Below are positions 16,069 through 23,999 of a DNA stretch of 36,489 bases, piece by piece. A model generated the notes under the pieces. It did no database searches. It saw only the letters and a program-made list of their open reading frames with translations, and was not told the DNA's origin. The first letter of the stretch is position 1. Each line of letters begins with the position of its first letter. Both the position numbers and the translations under genes were made by a program. This DNA comes from a virus: positions 1-36,489 of IMG/VR virus record IMGVR_UViG_3300047319_002135; one strand, 5' to 3'.

Positions 16069-17016
16069 ATGACCGGCAAAAATCCATTAGGCAATGGAAA
16101 AGAGCCACAAACCTATGAGGGATTGAATGTTATAGTTCCTATAGGTGGTTGGCAACTCATCAAATCTCCAAGATCTCCAACTTCAAATGATAAAAAATAT
16201 CCTGTAGGCGCAATCTGGGTCAATACAGCAACAAATGCAGCATATATCTTGACAAGTGCTCCAGGAAACTGGTCCTTATTTGGAACTAGTTCTGGTGGAT
16301 CTGTCAATTCTCTTACTGGAGATTCTGGTGGGGCAATTTTACCGTCCGCAGGAAATATCACTCTTGCAGGTACTTCTGCACAAGGTTTAACAACATCTGG
16401 TGCTGGTTCTACCATCACATTTACCAATACAGACTGGACCACTGCACAAAAAGGAGTTGGGGTTTTATCTACAAACGCTCAAGCAGTTACTGGAACAGGA
16501 ACCACTCAAGCAGTAACTCCAGCAGCATTGACAGCACGTTTACAAGCTCCCGGAGCTATAGGTGGAACTACACCAGCTGCAGGTTCCTTTACAACAGTAT
16601 CAGGAACAACAACCATTACTGCAGGAACAACCCTTACAGCTACGTTAGGGGATATTACAGCAACAAATGGAAATTTTGTTGGTTCAACTGCTGGAAAAGG
16701 ACTTATGTTCAATGCCAATACCGCAACCGGTGCAGCAGCAAGCCCTATTGTAATAAATTCAAGAGCTGGTCAAGCAATTTTCACTTCTGTAAGCATTGCA
16801 GCAGCAGCTGATCTTACTCTAACAATCACCAATTCTGCAATAACAGCTTCGACTACCCAAGTGATTTATTCAATGAGCGGCGCTACAACTGGATCGGCAT
16901 TATCAATTAAGAGTGTGACAAATTCTTCTGGTTCTTCAGCGATTGTAGTGACAAATGGTACAGGTGCAACTACAACAACTACAAATATCACTCTTAACTT
17001 TATTGTTGTTAACTAA
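16069..17016 (+). CDS. Tail-fibre protein with repetitive Thr/Gly/Ala beta-structure
   Basis: 315 residues. The N-terminal 85 residues contain YPVGAIWVNTATNAAYILTSAPGNWSLFGT, an attachment segment resembling one in the fibre gene at 18174. A VNSLTGDSGGAILPSAGNITLAG segment and a long Thr/Ala/Gly-rich run (TTQAVTPAAL, GGTTPAAGSFTTVSG) follow, as in trimeric beta-helical fibres. The C-terminal 110 residues are also beta-rich. It is first in a four-gene fibre operon and probably builds the shaft of a receptor-binding fibre. Confidence 0.75.
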   Translation: MTGKNPLGNGKEPQTYEGLNVIVPIGGWQLIKSPRSPTSNDKKYPVGAIWVNTATNAAYILTSAPGNWSLFGTSSGGSVNSLTGDSGGAILPSAGNITLAGTSAQGLTTSGAGSTITFTNTDWTTAQKGVGVLSTNAQAVTGTGTTQAVTPAALTARLQAPGAIGGTTPAAGSFTTVSGTTTITAGTTLTATLGDITATNGNFVGSTAGKGLMFNANTATGAAASPIVINSRAGQAIFTSVSIAAAADLTLTITNSAITASTTQVIYSMSGATTGSALSIKSVTNSSGSSAIVVTNGTGATTTTTNITLNFIVVN

Positions 17017-17026
17017 GAGGTAATCA

Positions 17027-17359
17027 ATGCCAGAATTTAATGTAGCTATCCATGCAGATACTCTTAGAAGTTTAGCATTTGGTTCAATATCAGGAACTTA
17101 TGCAAACGTTGGAACTATTACAACACATCCATTTCGTGTTATTTTTATTACTAATACCACAGATGCTGATGTAATATTTTCTTTAAATGGAGGGATTACG
17201 GATAATTTTGTAATTCCAACGAAACAATCTTTGTCTTTAGATGGAGCATCCAATTGTTTTAGTAATAATGGATATATCCCACAAGGAACTCAATTTGCAG
17301 TTAAACAAGTTTCTGCCCCTTCATTAGGATCTGTTTACGTAGCAGGAGTTTATACATGA
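17027..17359 (+). CDS. Small beta-rich tail-fibre operon protein, 110 residues
   Basis: Follows 10 bp after the first fibre gene with AGAGG upstream and overlaps the next by 4 bp (ATGA). Uncharged and beta-rich (TITTHPFRVIFITNTTDADVIFSLNGG), ending SLGSVYVAGVYT. It looks like a compact beta-sandwich such as a fibre cap or an accessory knob. No family assigned. Confidence 0.65.
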   Translation: MPEFNVAIHADTLRSLAFGSISGTYANVGTITTHPFRVIFITNTTDADVIFSLNGGITDNFVIPTKQSLSLDGASNCFSNNGYIPQGTQFAVKQVSAPSLGSVYVAGVYT

Positions 17360-18177
17360 GCGGAATTTACGGTGGTGGTGGAAGTGGTGGCAGTGGATCA
17401 GGGAATGTAGTAGGTCCTGGATCGTCAACTAATGGTGATATTGTAATCTTCAGTGGAACGACAGGAAAGATAATCGCTGATAGTGGTGTTGCTTTTCCAA
17501 TTCCTGCAACTCAAGGTGGAACAGGGCTCACTACCTATACAACTGGAGATATTTTATATGCTTCAGCTGCTAATACTCTTTCAAAATTAGCCATTGGTTC
17601 AACTAATCAAGTTCCTGTGGTTGCCTCTGGAATTCCTTCATGGGGAGATAATTGGGGAAGAATGGTTAGTCTTTCCAAACAAACAGCCTCCGCATCTGCC
17701 AATATTTCGTTCACTAGTTTCGTCAATGCTGCTTATACAACATATAAAATATATTTTAGAAATGTATTACCTGTAACAGACTCTGTAATACTTAGATTAT
17801 TATTTAGTACTGATAATGGAGCAACATATTTAAATTCTAATTATCAATGGGCATATACTATTGCAACCTCTAGTCCTTTTGGAGGAACGTCAGGGAGTAG
17901 TGGGGATTCTGTGATTCAATTAGCAGATACTATTTCAAACTCTAGTTCAAGAGGAGTTAATGGTGAAATAACTTTATATGATTTAAATAGTGGAACATTT
18001 GCAGCAAGACTAAAAGGAACTTTTATACACCAAGTCGCAACATTTAATGATTTAACTGTAACAAATAATTGTGGAAATAATACAGGTACAACTGCTGTAA
18101 ATGCGATTAGGGTTCAAATGTCTTCAGGAAATATTTCATCTGGAACTATGACACTCTATGGAGTTATCGAAGCATGA
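17356..18177 (+). CDS. Tail-fibre protein with GGTGLTTYTTGD repeat
   Basis: 273 residues. The Gly/Ser-rich start (GGGGSGGSGSGN) leads to ATQGGTGLTTYTTGDILYAS and SKLAIGSTNQVPVVASGIPSWG, a module widespread in phage fibres. The remaining 160 residues are a beta-rich distal domain with a YKIYFRNVLP strand and an SSSRGVNGEITLYDLNSG loop. Overlapped on both sides by 4-bp ATGA junctions, so translation is coupled. Likely the receptor-binding tip or a second fibre. Confidence 0.75.
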   Translation: MSGIYGGGGSGGSGSGNVVGPGSSTNGDIVIFSGTTGKIIADSGVAFPIPATQGGTGLTTYTTGDILYASAANTLSKLAIGSTNQVPVVASGIPSWGDNWGRMVSLSKQTASASANISFTSFVNAAYTTYKIYFRNVLPVTDSVILRLLFSTDNGATYLNSNYQWAYTIATSSPFGGTSGSSGDSVIQLADTISNSSSRGVNGEITLYDLNSGTFAARLKGTFIHQVATFNDLTVTNNCGNNTGTTAVNAIRVQMSSGNISSGTMTLYGVIEA

Positions 18178-19964
18178 CAACATCTTCTGACAGTTTCAGA
18201 AATGTTACGAGATATCAAGGACAAGATTATCGTTTTGTTCCTACTTATCTTCGTCCTAGAGATCCTCATTCTCCCACAAGCGCATCTAATGATATCAAGC
18301 CGAAAGAGCAACAAGGTTATTATCCAGTCACTAGTCTTTGGACCAATAGTACCAATGGAAATATTTGGGCTCTTGCTGGAATTGTCAATAATCTAGCTAA
18401 CTGGGTAATGCTTTCAGGGGGATCTTCTGGGCCTCTTTTAAATATCACTGTTCCTAATGGAACATCTCCTATTGTTCCTGATGGACTGGGTACAATGCAT
18501 TTCACTTCTAATGCTGGAACAGTTGTCATCACAGGATCTAGTGCATCTCCAAATAATCATACAATTAATTTTGATGTTTTAGGAGGAGCCAATCCTATTG
18601 AGAAAATAACTGGTGATGATTTAGTCGTAGTAGTTCCTGATGCAGGTGGTAATATCAATCTTCAAGGATTGGTAGTTGCTAATGGCACACATGCTAAAGC
18701 TGTTTTTACTGAATCACCGATTGCGAACACCGAAAAAATTGATATACAAGTATCCGCAGCAATTGCAGCAACAGATATTACTAAAGTTGGATTGGCAGAC
18801 TTTCGAAATACTCAATTTACTGTTGATGCTAATGGTTTTGTTTCATTAGTTGGAGGAACAACTCCTGCTATTCTTACAGAAACAGCAGATACAGGAGGTG
18901 CCGTCTCACCAGATGGAAGCGGAAACATCAATCACTTTGGTGGAAATAACATCATCACTACAGGAAATCCTGGCACACATACTATCTCATATGCAACTGG
19001 AACTCAATTTGGTATATCAAATATTGGATTCACTCAAAGTGCAGGAACGACTTTCACTGTAGAAAGTGCAAGTGGTGCCGCATTTAGTTCTACCAATCCA
19101 GGTTTTGTAACTCTTCAAAGCTTTGCAAGTCCTGGTCTTCAGGTAAATTATAAAGTCACAGCTAATCAATCTTTTACGCAAGCAAATATTGCGACAAATA
19201 ATTTTGGATTGACAAATGGAGTGGCTAATGCAAATGATATTCCATTTTTTCTATATGCTGTAAGTAATGCTCAAAATGGTGAAAATACAATTGCTTTTAT
19301 GATCAGCCGATTTCCAAATGCAAAAGTTTCTCCAGTAGCAGCTAAAATAGGAAAAACTGGATCTGCAGTTGCAAATTCTCAAGGATCCTTTTTTAGTTTA
19401 GCTAATGTTACCGTTGCAGATTATGCACAAAGTCCTTGTCTTTGTATTGGAAGTTTTAGAATGACTTGGACAGCAGGAAACAATTGGGTAATCACAACAA
19501 TTGATGATGAAGATGGTGTAGGATGTTTCCAAGAAAATCGCGTATTTAATGTTTCAATTGGACAGTTTGGTGCTGCATCTGGTAAATATTTTTATAATAA
19601 TGGAGGCACTGCTCCAGGATTTGCTTCAGTTTCTTATGTTTATTATATTGATAAACAGAACTTCTTAAAATTTTATGCTTCTTTTTTAGATCCTAGTGGT
19701 AGTGCTGGGGCAGGGGCTGTTATTCTACAATTAGCTTTACCTTATGTTGTAAATGGAAATTCTGCTGGAACTTTCTGGTCTACAACAGCAGGTCCTACAT
19801 TTATTGCCGGAGCAACAGTAGTTGTTAATCCTTCCTCTGTAAATAAAATAGAATTTGATTTTTCGGCACCAGCAAGTTTGCATAGCACTTTAAATAATAA
19901 TAATTTTACAGGAGCCACAGATTCATTAGCTCCTTTTGGTCTTGTTCCTATTCTTTATTCATAA
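18174..19964 (+). CDS. Large tail-fibre/receptor-binding protein
   Basis: 596 residues. The N-terminal 90 residues (RYQGQDYRFVPTYLRPRDPHSPTSASND and YYPVTSLWTNSTNGNIWAL) resemble the attachment part of the fibre gene at 16069. Two related shaft blocks follow: DDLVVVVPDAGGNINLQG near 145 and TADTGGAVSPDGSGNINHFGG near 240, each followed by an FTVDANGFVSL- or TISYATGTQFGI-type strand. The C-terminal 270 residues form a different, aromatic-rich beta domain, probably the host-binding tip. Its end overlaps the convergent GT92 gene by 17 bp. Confidence 0.76.
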   Translation: MTTSSDSFRNVTRYQGQDYRFVPTYLRPRDPHSPTSASNDIKPKEQQGYYPVTSLWTNSTNGNIWALAGIVNNLANWVMLSGGSSGPLLNITVPNGTSPIVPDGLGTMHFTSNAGTVVITGSSASPNNHTINFDVLGGANPIEKITGDDLVVVVPDAGGNINLQGLVVANGTHAKAVFTESPIANTEKIDIQVSAAIAATDITKVGLADFRNTQFTVDANGFVSLVGGTTPAILTETADTGGAVSPDGSGNINHFGGNNIITTGNPGTHTISYATGTQFGISNIGFTQSAGTTFTVESASGAAFSSTNPGFVTLQSFASPGLQVNYKVTANQSFTQANIATNNFGLTNGVANANDIPFFLYAVSNAQNGENTIAFMISRFPNAKVSPVAAKIGKTGSAVANSQGSFFSLANVTVADYAQSPCLCIGSFRMTWTAGNNWVITTIDDEDGVGCFQENRVFNVSIGQFGAASGKYFYNNGGTAPGFASVSYVYYIDKQNFLKFYASFLDPSGSAGAGAVILQLALPYVVNGNSAGTFWSTTAGPTFIAGATVVVNPSSVNKIEFDFSAPASLHSTLNNNNFTGATDSLAPFGLVPILYS

Positions 19965-20805
19965 ATCTTTCCATAATTCTGTCTTCTTCTTGATTCATTT
20001 CAATACTTCCTTTTCTAATGTTTTCTTCAGTTAAAACACCCCATTTTTTTGCTCTTGGGATTTTGACTTCATTTAAATATTTTTCATCCCTTGTCCAATA
20101 ATGATTAAGACGAATTTTATCAATGTACACACCTGTATTTTCAATTATTATTTTTTCTAAATTCGCATTCACATGATAATGAGGAAAATTATAATTGCAA
20201 AAATGAGGATTATTGCAATTTACAACAAAATTAGGTCTGACAATCGATTTGAATTTAAAATTTGTTGAGTGATTAGTCGGCATTTTATACATAAGGTTTT
20301 GTAACATGGATTCATTTTCTTTTATTTCATATATATTGGAAGTTCCATACATCTGCCAATTTATACATAAACCCGTAACATGAGGATAATGTTTTTCCAA
20401 AACATCAATTACATTATATTCACAAACCGGCACAATAAATTCATCAAGATCTATTAATGCTAACCACTTAGTTTTCCCCCTTGATCTTGTCAATGAGTCA
20501 TTATAGGCAGAAACCTGGGTATTGAAAGTATAATGAAACCAATTATTTGCTTGTTCATATGAAGGCCATTCAATTAATTCTACAATACCTTCATTAATAT
20601 ATGGGTTCAAAACATCACGAAAATTATCTGTGCTATTGTTATTATAAAGCCAAAAATGTTCAATGCCAACTGATCGATGAAAATCTATCCATTCTTTCAT
20701 AAATCTTGATTCGTTTTGAAAAATTGAACAAACAGAAAGTTCATAAGCATTCCCTTTAGAAAATATAAGATGAAAAGCAACGATAAGCATTGTTAAATAT
20801 TTCAT
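19948..20805 (-). CDS. Secreted or envelope GT92 (DUF23)-type glycosyltransferase
   Basis: 285 residues from ATG 20805, chosen because AAGGA sits 6 bases before it; an in-frame ATG at 20859 would bury the signal peptide. Residues 1-20 (MKYLTMLIVAFHLIFSKGNA) form a signal peptide or anchor. The GT92/DUF23 signature follows: VCSIFQNESRFMKEWIDFH (25-43), GIEHFWLYNNNSTDN (47-61), and the metal-binding DLDEF at 119-123. Later PHYH and LNHYWTRDE elements fit the family. It would transfer sugars outside the cytoplasm. Encoded against the fibre operon, it is a likely moron altering the host surface or a host-cell target. Confidence 0.82.
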   Translation of the reverse strand: MKYLTMLIVAFHLIFSKGNAYELSVCSIFQNESRFMKEWIDFHRSVGIEHFWLYNNNSTDNFRDVLNPYINEGIVELIEWPSYEQANNWFHYTFNTQVSAYNDSLTRSRGKTKWLALIDLDEFIVPVCEYNVIDVLEKHYPHVTGLCINWQMYGTSNIYEIKENESMLQNLMYKMPTNHSTNFKFKSIVRPNFVVNCNNPHFCNYNFPHYHVNANLEKIIIENTGVYIDKIRLNHYWTRDEKYLNEVKIPRAKKWGVLTEENIRKGSIEMNQEEDRIMERFMNKE

Positions 20806-20870
20806 AATTTTCCTTGATAAAACATAATCATTTTTGTATATTAAAAATAAAATAAACAATTGGGGTTTTT

Positions 20871-21050
20871 ATGGCAGCAAAAAAAGTAAAGGGTAAGGCT
20901 AAAATCAAGAAAGTAATGGAAGAGTATAAAAAAGGGGAATTACATTCTGGTTCTAAAATGGGTCCAAAGGTCACAAATCCTAAGCAAGCGATTGCTATAG
21001 GATTATCAGAAGCACGAAAATCCGGAGCTAAAATTCCTAAAAAGAAGTGA
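20871..21050 (+). CDS. Small basic protein, DUF6496-like
   Basis: 59 residues, Lys-rich. The pattern GELHSGSKMGPKVTNPKQAIAIGLSEARKSG is that of the short DUF6496-type proteins found in many phages and bacteria. The length agrees with the family. It starts 65 bp from the divergent GT92 gene and begins a three-gene rightward set ending at 21466. The role of the family is unknown; a nucleic-acid-binding or virion-filling peptide is possible. Confidence 0.75.
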   Translation: MAAKKVKGKAKIKKVMEEYKKGELHSGSKMGPKVTNPKQAIAIGLSEARKSGAKIPKKK

Positions 21051-21057
21051 GGAAAAT

Positions 21058-21264
21058 ATGGAAAGAAGAGAAAGACATGCGCCTATAGATCCTGATAGAC
21101 ATGATAAATTTCAATTCGGAACTAATCCTATGGAAATGACTGAGTTTGAAAGAAGTCGTGTTGCTTTAGAAATAGCTGAAAGAAAAACAGCAAAGATAAA
21201 ATATACTTTAGGCATTCAAGGAGTAGATGGAGGACCTTTAGTTAGAGATAGAATATATGAATAA
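21058..21264 (+). CDS. Small charged protein, 68 residues
   Basis: GAGGAAAA lies 7 bases before ATG 21058. The product is hydrophilic (RRERHAPIDPDRHDKFQFGTNP, then FERSRVALEIAERKTAKIKY) with one predicted helix and no membrane segment. It overlaps the next gene by 8 bp. No family recognised. Confidence 0.6.
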   Translation: MERRERHAPIDPDRHDKFQFGTNPMEMTEFERSRVALEIAERKTAKIKYTLGIQGVDGGPLVRDRIYE

Positions 21265-21466
21265 AATTATTTTAACTATCCCTTTGGTTTTTTTGCCATC
21301 ATGTGGACATATTGCTGAATTTGCAAAAATGTCTTCTGAAATAGATTTTGAGCATTCTTCAAAACAAAAAGAAGACGACAATAACATGAATTTTAATGTT
21401 GATGTCGTCCATAAAAGATTACCCTTATTTCTAGAAAAAGATTACGATTTTTTAGAAAGCCATTGA
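21257..21466 (+). CDS. Small putative lipoprotein, 69 residues
   Basis: The N-terminus (MNKIILTIPLVFLPSCG) is a short hydrophobic signal with a lipobox-like LPSC at 13-16; the remainder is acidic and polar. Small lipoproteins in phages can be outer spanins, but no inner spanin partner with a clear anchor is next to it: the upstream gene lacks a membrane segment. It could also be a superinfection-exclusion lipoprotein. Its end overlaps the convergent bet gene by 25 bp. Confidence 0.55.
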   Translation: MNKIILTIPLVFLPSCGHIAEFAKMSSEIDFEHSSKQKEDDNNMNFNVDVVHKRLPLFLEKDYDFLESH

Positions 21467-22200
21467 TTAAATACACTTTCAGTATAAGCAGGATCTTTTT
21501 TAAAGCTTTCTATACATTTAGAAAAATCCCATTTTCTTTCTTTCATTAGCTCATCCATGAATATTTTGAATTTATCTTTTTTATCTCCCCATGTATTTAA
21601 ATACATTTCAACATTTTCCAAAGATAATTCGTTTTTATCTTGAATTTCTACCTGAGGCTCTTCGATAACGGAAGCTTGACCCATTTCCTCGAAGGTATAA
21701 ATACCAGAAAGATTGGCTGGAAACGCTTTTCTAAGTGCTAAAGCTTCAGCACATTTAGCTAATTGATTATGAGGCATTCTTAACCAAAAACTAGAAGGCT
21801 TTCCATCAAATTTTTGTACGTATTCGGAATAAAAAGCTGTAGCACATACTTCATGCCAAGTTCCATCAGATGTTTTCTTTTTCACATAAGCTGTGGCTGA
21901 AATAAGATTTTTATTATCATCATATTGATAAGAAGGCTCTTTTCCTGGAGAATAATTTTCTGTTCTTTCTGCAATGAGGCGATAGCCATCAATACCTGTT
22001 TGAATGGTCATCGCATTTCCTCTTTTAATCGCATAAATTTGCTTCATAAAAGGATCTAATCCTGTTCTTACACAGGCATGAAGAAATAATTGAAGTTCAT
22101 CATCTGATGATCCTTTGCATACCGTTTGCTTGAGCAATGCGATTTTCTCATCAGAGAAATCTAGAAAATGAACTTTTTTATTTTGTAATAGAGCAGTCAT
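21442..22200 (-). CDS. bet: Single-strand annealing protein, Bet/RecT type
   Basis: 252 residues. LFLHACVRTGLDPFMKQIYAIKR (about 39-61), MTIQTGIDGYRLIAERT (about 65-81), a WHEV...AFYSEYVQ middle and MPHNQLAKCAEALALRKAFP (about 146-165) are hallmark motifs of phage Bet proteins. They anneal complementary strands during replication-linked recombination, partnered by a 5'-3' exonuclease, here encoded just upstream. AAGGA lies 6 bases before ATG 22200. Transcribed leftward like lambda exo-bet. The C-terminal 85 residues are variable and may contact host proteins. Confidence 0.92.
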   Translation of the reverse strand: MTALLQNKKVHFLDFSDEKIALLKQTVCKGSSDDELQLFLHACVRTGLDPFMKQIYAIKRGNAMTIQTGIDGYRLIAERTENYSPGKEPSYQYDDNKNLISATAYVKKKTSDGTWHEVCATAFYSEYVQKFDGKPSSFWLRMPHNQLAKCAEALALRKAFPANLSGIYTFEEMGQASVIEEPQVEIQDKNELSLENVEMYLNTWGDKKDKFKIFMDELMKERKWDFSKCIESFKKDPAYTESVFNQWLSKKS

Positions 22201-22282
22201 ATAAATTCCTTGACTTTTGTATGTTTAATCATTATAAACAAATTGTTTTTCATGAGTTCTTTGTTGTTACGTTTATTTTTGA

Positions 22283-22317
22283 GAAGAGTGATTTAGCAGG
22301 CAGTTAAATCACTCTTC
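22283..22317 (+). terminator. 13-bp perfect hairpin between exonuclease and bet genes
   Basis: GAAGAGTGATTTA (22283-22295) and TAAATCACTCTTC (22305-22317) flank a 9-base loop. On the plus strand it is followed by ATTTTTAT, so it could end rightward transcripts coming from 20871-21466 before they run antisense into the recombination operon. On the minus strand, where the operon is read, it lacks a T-run and might act as a processing or stabilising hairpin between exo and bet. The structure is certain; its role is not. Confidence 0.6.
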
Positions 22318-22321
22318 ATTT

Positions 22322-22870
22322 TTATATAAAATCCAATGCTTCTTCTTTAATATCTTTAAAAAAACATTTGTACATCTCTAAGCATTTGAGAAACATTTCA
22401 AAATCTTCTTCATAAATATGAACTTTTGCCTTTCCTCCGGTTTTTGGCAATCGGACAAATTCTATGCGTTTAATATCGTATCCAGCTTGCTTCGCCATAA
22501 AGGAATAAGCAGAACCCTGTAGTTTCCATGTCTTCCCTTCTTTAGCAGATGTTTTAAGATCAACCAGAACTAATCCTTGATCATCTTCATACACGCAATC
22601 ACATTCACCTGTGATCATGTATTCCTTATTAAAGAATCTTTCTGGCTTATCAATGAATTTTTTTCCTTCAGCCCATTCATTGAAACTTGAAAGGTACCCT
22701 TTGATTTCTTCCTCAAAGCCAAACATTCCAAAACCATTGATAATACTTTCACAGAATTTATGAACTTTTGTTCCACGCTCAGCAGCATTCCAAAGAACTT
22801 GAGCATCGATTTTAGATAATCCTGAGAAGGGGAATAAGACATCTGTAACACGAATATATTCAGAAATCAT
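22322..22870 (-). CDS. PD-(D/E)XK phage exonuclease (RecB-like)
   Basis: 182 residues with the PD-(D/E)XK core: ERGTKVHKF with His37, TGECD with Asp91, VDLKTS with Asp104 and Lys106, then a KLQGSAYSF helix with Gln118 and Tyr122. These match RecB-family nucleases that resect DNA ends for a Bet/RecT partner. GAGGG precedes ATG 22870, which overlaps the upstream gene by 11 bp. It corresponds to lambda exo by position and role, though the family branch differs. Confidence 0.85.
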   Translation of the reverse strand: MISEYIRVTDVLFPFSGLSKIDAQVLWNAAERGTKVHKFCESIINGFGMFGFEEEIKGYLSSFNEWAEGKKFIDKPERFFNKEYMITGECDCVYEDDQGLVLVDLKTSAKEGKTWKLQGSAYSFMAKQAGYDIKRIEFVRLPKTGGKAKVHIYEEDFEMFLKCLEMYKCFFKDIKEEALDFI

Positions 22871-23171
22871 ATGTATCCCTCATCTCTTTATCAAATTCAT
22901 CAAAAGCATCTTCAATAGCCAAAAAATGCAAGTTGCTTAAATTGCATAGATCGATTATTTTTTCTCCTTCGGAAATATTATCCCTTGCATAGGATAAAAT
23001 TTTTGCAAAGTCTTCCACATAGTTGGGGTGCACCATTAAACTGAGTCTGTCGAACGCCTCTTGTTTCAGTGTGTGCATCTCATTTTTTACAAAATCTATA
23101 TTTTGAGATATGCGAAATGCATGATCATAATGATCATCAGCATCTTCATAAGGTTCTCTAAATGCTGTCAT
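22860..23171 (-). CDS. Small helical protein of the recombination operon, 103 residues
   Basis: Start at ATG 23171 (MTAFREPYED) with GAGGA upstream; an earlier in-frame ATG lacks such a site. Wholly helical and acidic (YDHAFRISQNIDFVKNEMHTLKQEAFDRL). Sandwiched one base from the upstream gene and overlapping the exonuclease gene, so part of the same leftward operon. No family recognised; a nuclease-modulating or single-strand-binding accessory protein is possible. Confidence 0.65.
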   Translation of the reverse strand: MTAFREPYEDADDHYDHAFRISQNIDFVKNEMHTLKQEAFDRLSLMVHPNYVEDFAKILSYARDNISEGEKIIDLCNLSNLHFLAIEDAFDEFDKEMRDTYDF

Positions 23172-23172
23172 A

Positions 23173-23334
23173 TTATTTATCCTCTTGAATATCAAAAATA
23201 ATTTCCTGAAGCTGATGAGCAGTCTCTTTTGCTCTATCGCACCATTCTTCTTGCTGTCTTATTTCTATCTTAAGTTGATTCAGACAGTATTGTAGCTCAT
23301 AAAAATTCACGTCTTTTTTGTTTAACGTCCTCAT
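23173..23334 (-). CDS. Small coiled-coil protein, first gene of leftward early operon
   Basis: 53 residues from ATG 23334, six bases after AAGGA; another ATG at 23340 would touch the ribosome site. The product is a single charged helix (YELQYCLNQLKIEIRQQEEWCDRAKETAHQLQEI spans most of it). First gene after the leftward early promoter, the place of lambda N or Ea-type genes, but it has no arginine-rich antitermination motif. Function unknown. Confidence 0.6.
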   Translation of the reverse strand: MRTLNKKDVNFYELQYCLNQLKIEIRQQEEWCDRAKETAHQLQEIIFDIQEDK

Positions 23335-23523
23335 AAGCATTCCTTTTTCTTGAATTATATACTTTAAATTTAAAACTAAACAAACACTCTTTATCAAGTA
23401 TCTTTTTATTACACATGAAACATAATGTTACATATTATGCTATTTTCATGCAATGAAATGTTACTCTTGTCACAAAATGAATGAACCAATATGATGAGGA
23501 TATAAAAAATCAAAGGAAGAAAA
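23335..23523. promoter_or_regulatory. Divergent early control region (PL/PR-like)
   Basis: Leftward promoter candidate: TTGATA (complement of 23392-23397), 17 bp, TTTAAA (complement of 23369-23374). Rightward promoter candidate: TTGTCA (23467-23472), 17 bp, TATGAT (23490-23495). Between them lie CATAAT...ATTATG (23421-23439) and two copies of ATGTTAC (23425-23431, 23458-23464) 33 bp apart, about three turns. These are the likely operators for the HTH protein at 23742. The arrangement mirrors the lambda immunity region without a divergent repressor gene. Confidence 0.62.
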
Positions 23524-23742
23524 ATGAAAGATATTTACGATTTTATTAAATCATTTGATCTTCATACAATCATCGTTGTCGGAATTGCTTTTTGGTGGAT
23601 GAATTCAGGAATGAATGAACAATTCAAAGAAATTCGATCTGATATTTCCGAATTAAAAACGGATATACGGGTCATTAAAACTATTCTTGTCATGAAAGGA
23701 ATTATGCCTCAGGAAATGTGCAAAACTTCCGAGGAAAAATAA
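23524..23742 (+). CDS. Single-TM coiled-coil microprotein (D), first rightward early gene
   Basis: 72 residues with AAAGGAAG upstream. A hydrophobic stretch at about 14-27 (HTIIVVGIAFWWMN) is followed by a heptad coil (NEQFKEIRSDISELKTDIRVIKTIL). Same plan as the microproteins at 15451, 15730 and 27273. It is coupled by TAATG to the HTH gene, so it is expressed from the early promoter, which argues for a role in establishment, exclusion or regulation rather than late lysis. Function unknown. Confidence 0.66.
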   Translation: MKDIYDFIKSFDLHTIIVVGIAFWWMNSGMNEQFKEIRSDISELKTDIRVIKTILVMKGIMPQEMCKTSEEK

Positions 23743-23948
23743 TGGATTTAGGTCTTTATCTTTACAAAAATAAAATTACAGTAAAAAAATTTAGTGAAAT
23801 TTTGGAATGTTCGCGTCCACATCTTTCTGATATTATTCATGGAAGAAGAATTGCTGGTAAAAGACTGGCAAAGGATATTGAAGAAGCCACTGAAGGGCAA
23901 GTCAAAGCTAAAGATCTACTGAAGAAAAAATCCCACGATATAACATAG
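23742..23948 (+). CDS. HTH regulator, Cro/CI-like (XRE type)
   Basis: 68 residues starting at ATG 23742 (TAATG overlap, GAGG ahead). The helix-turn-helix covers VKKFSEILECSRPHLSDIIHGRRIAG (about 12-38), then a helical tail (KRLAKDIEEATEG). Its small size, lack of a C-terminal dimer/protease domain and place right after the early promoter make it more like Cro than CI. It likely binds the dyads in 23398-23466. No second, larger repressor is visible, so this may be the only immunity regulator. Confidence 0.8.
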   Translation: MDLGLYLYKNKITVKKFSEILECSRPHLSDIIHGRRIAGKRLAKDIEEATEGQVKAKDLLKKKSHDIT

Positions 23949-23999
23949 CCAAAGAAATGGCGCTATCCAAACAAGCCATAATTCCTCAAGAATATTCAT
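23916..23999 (-). CDS. Tiny membrane peptide, 27 residues (possible)
   Basis: Begins by ATGA overlap with the stop of the 40-residue peptide gene upstream and reads NILEELWLVWIAPFLWLCYIVGFFLQ in outline: one Trp-rich hydrophobic helix. Its last 33 bp run antisense to the end of the HTH gene. The coupling of two hydrophobic peptides is suggestive, but frames this short arise by chance. Confidence 0.35.
   Translation of the reverse strand: MNILEELWLVWIAPFLWLCYIVGFFLQ

Noticed and set aside
16113-16718. Antisense open frames over the first fibre gene
   Set aside because: Long antisense frames are expected opposite Thr/Ala/Gly-repeat genes; no ribosome sites, and the sense gene is clear.
16069-19964. 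Diversity-generating retroelement or phase-variable fibre tips
   Set aside because: No reverse transcriptase, template repeat pair, or invertase is present in the circle.
20871-21466. Rz/Rz1-type spanin pair at 21058 and 21257
   Set aside because: The second product has a lipobox-like start, but the first has no membrane anchor, so the pair lacks the required inner spanin.
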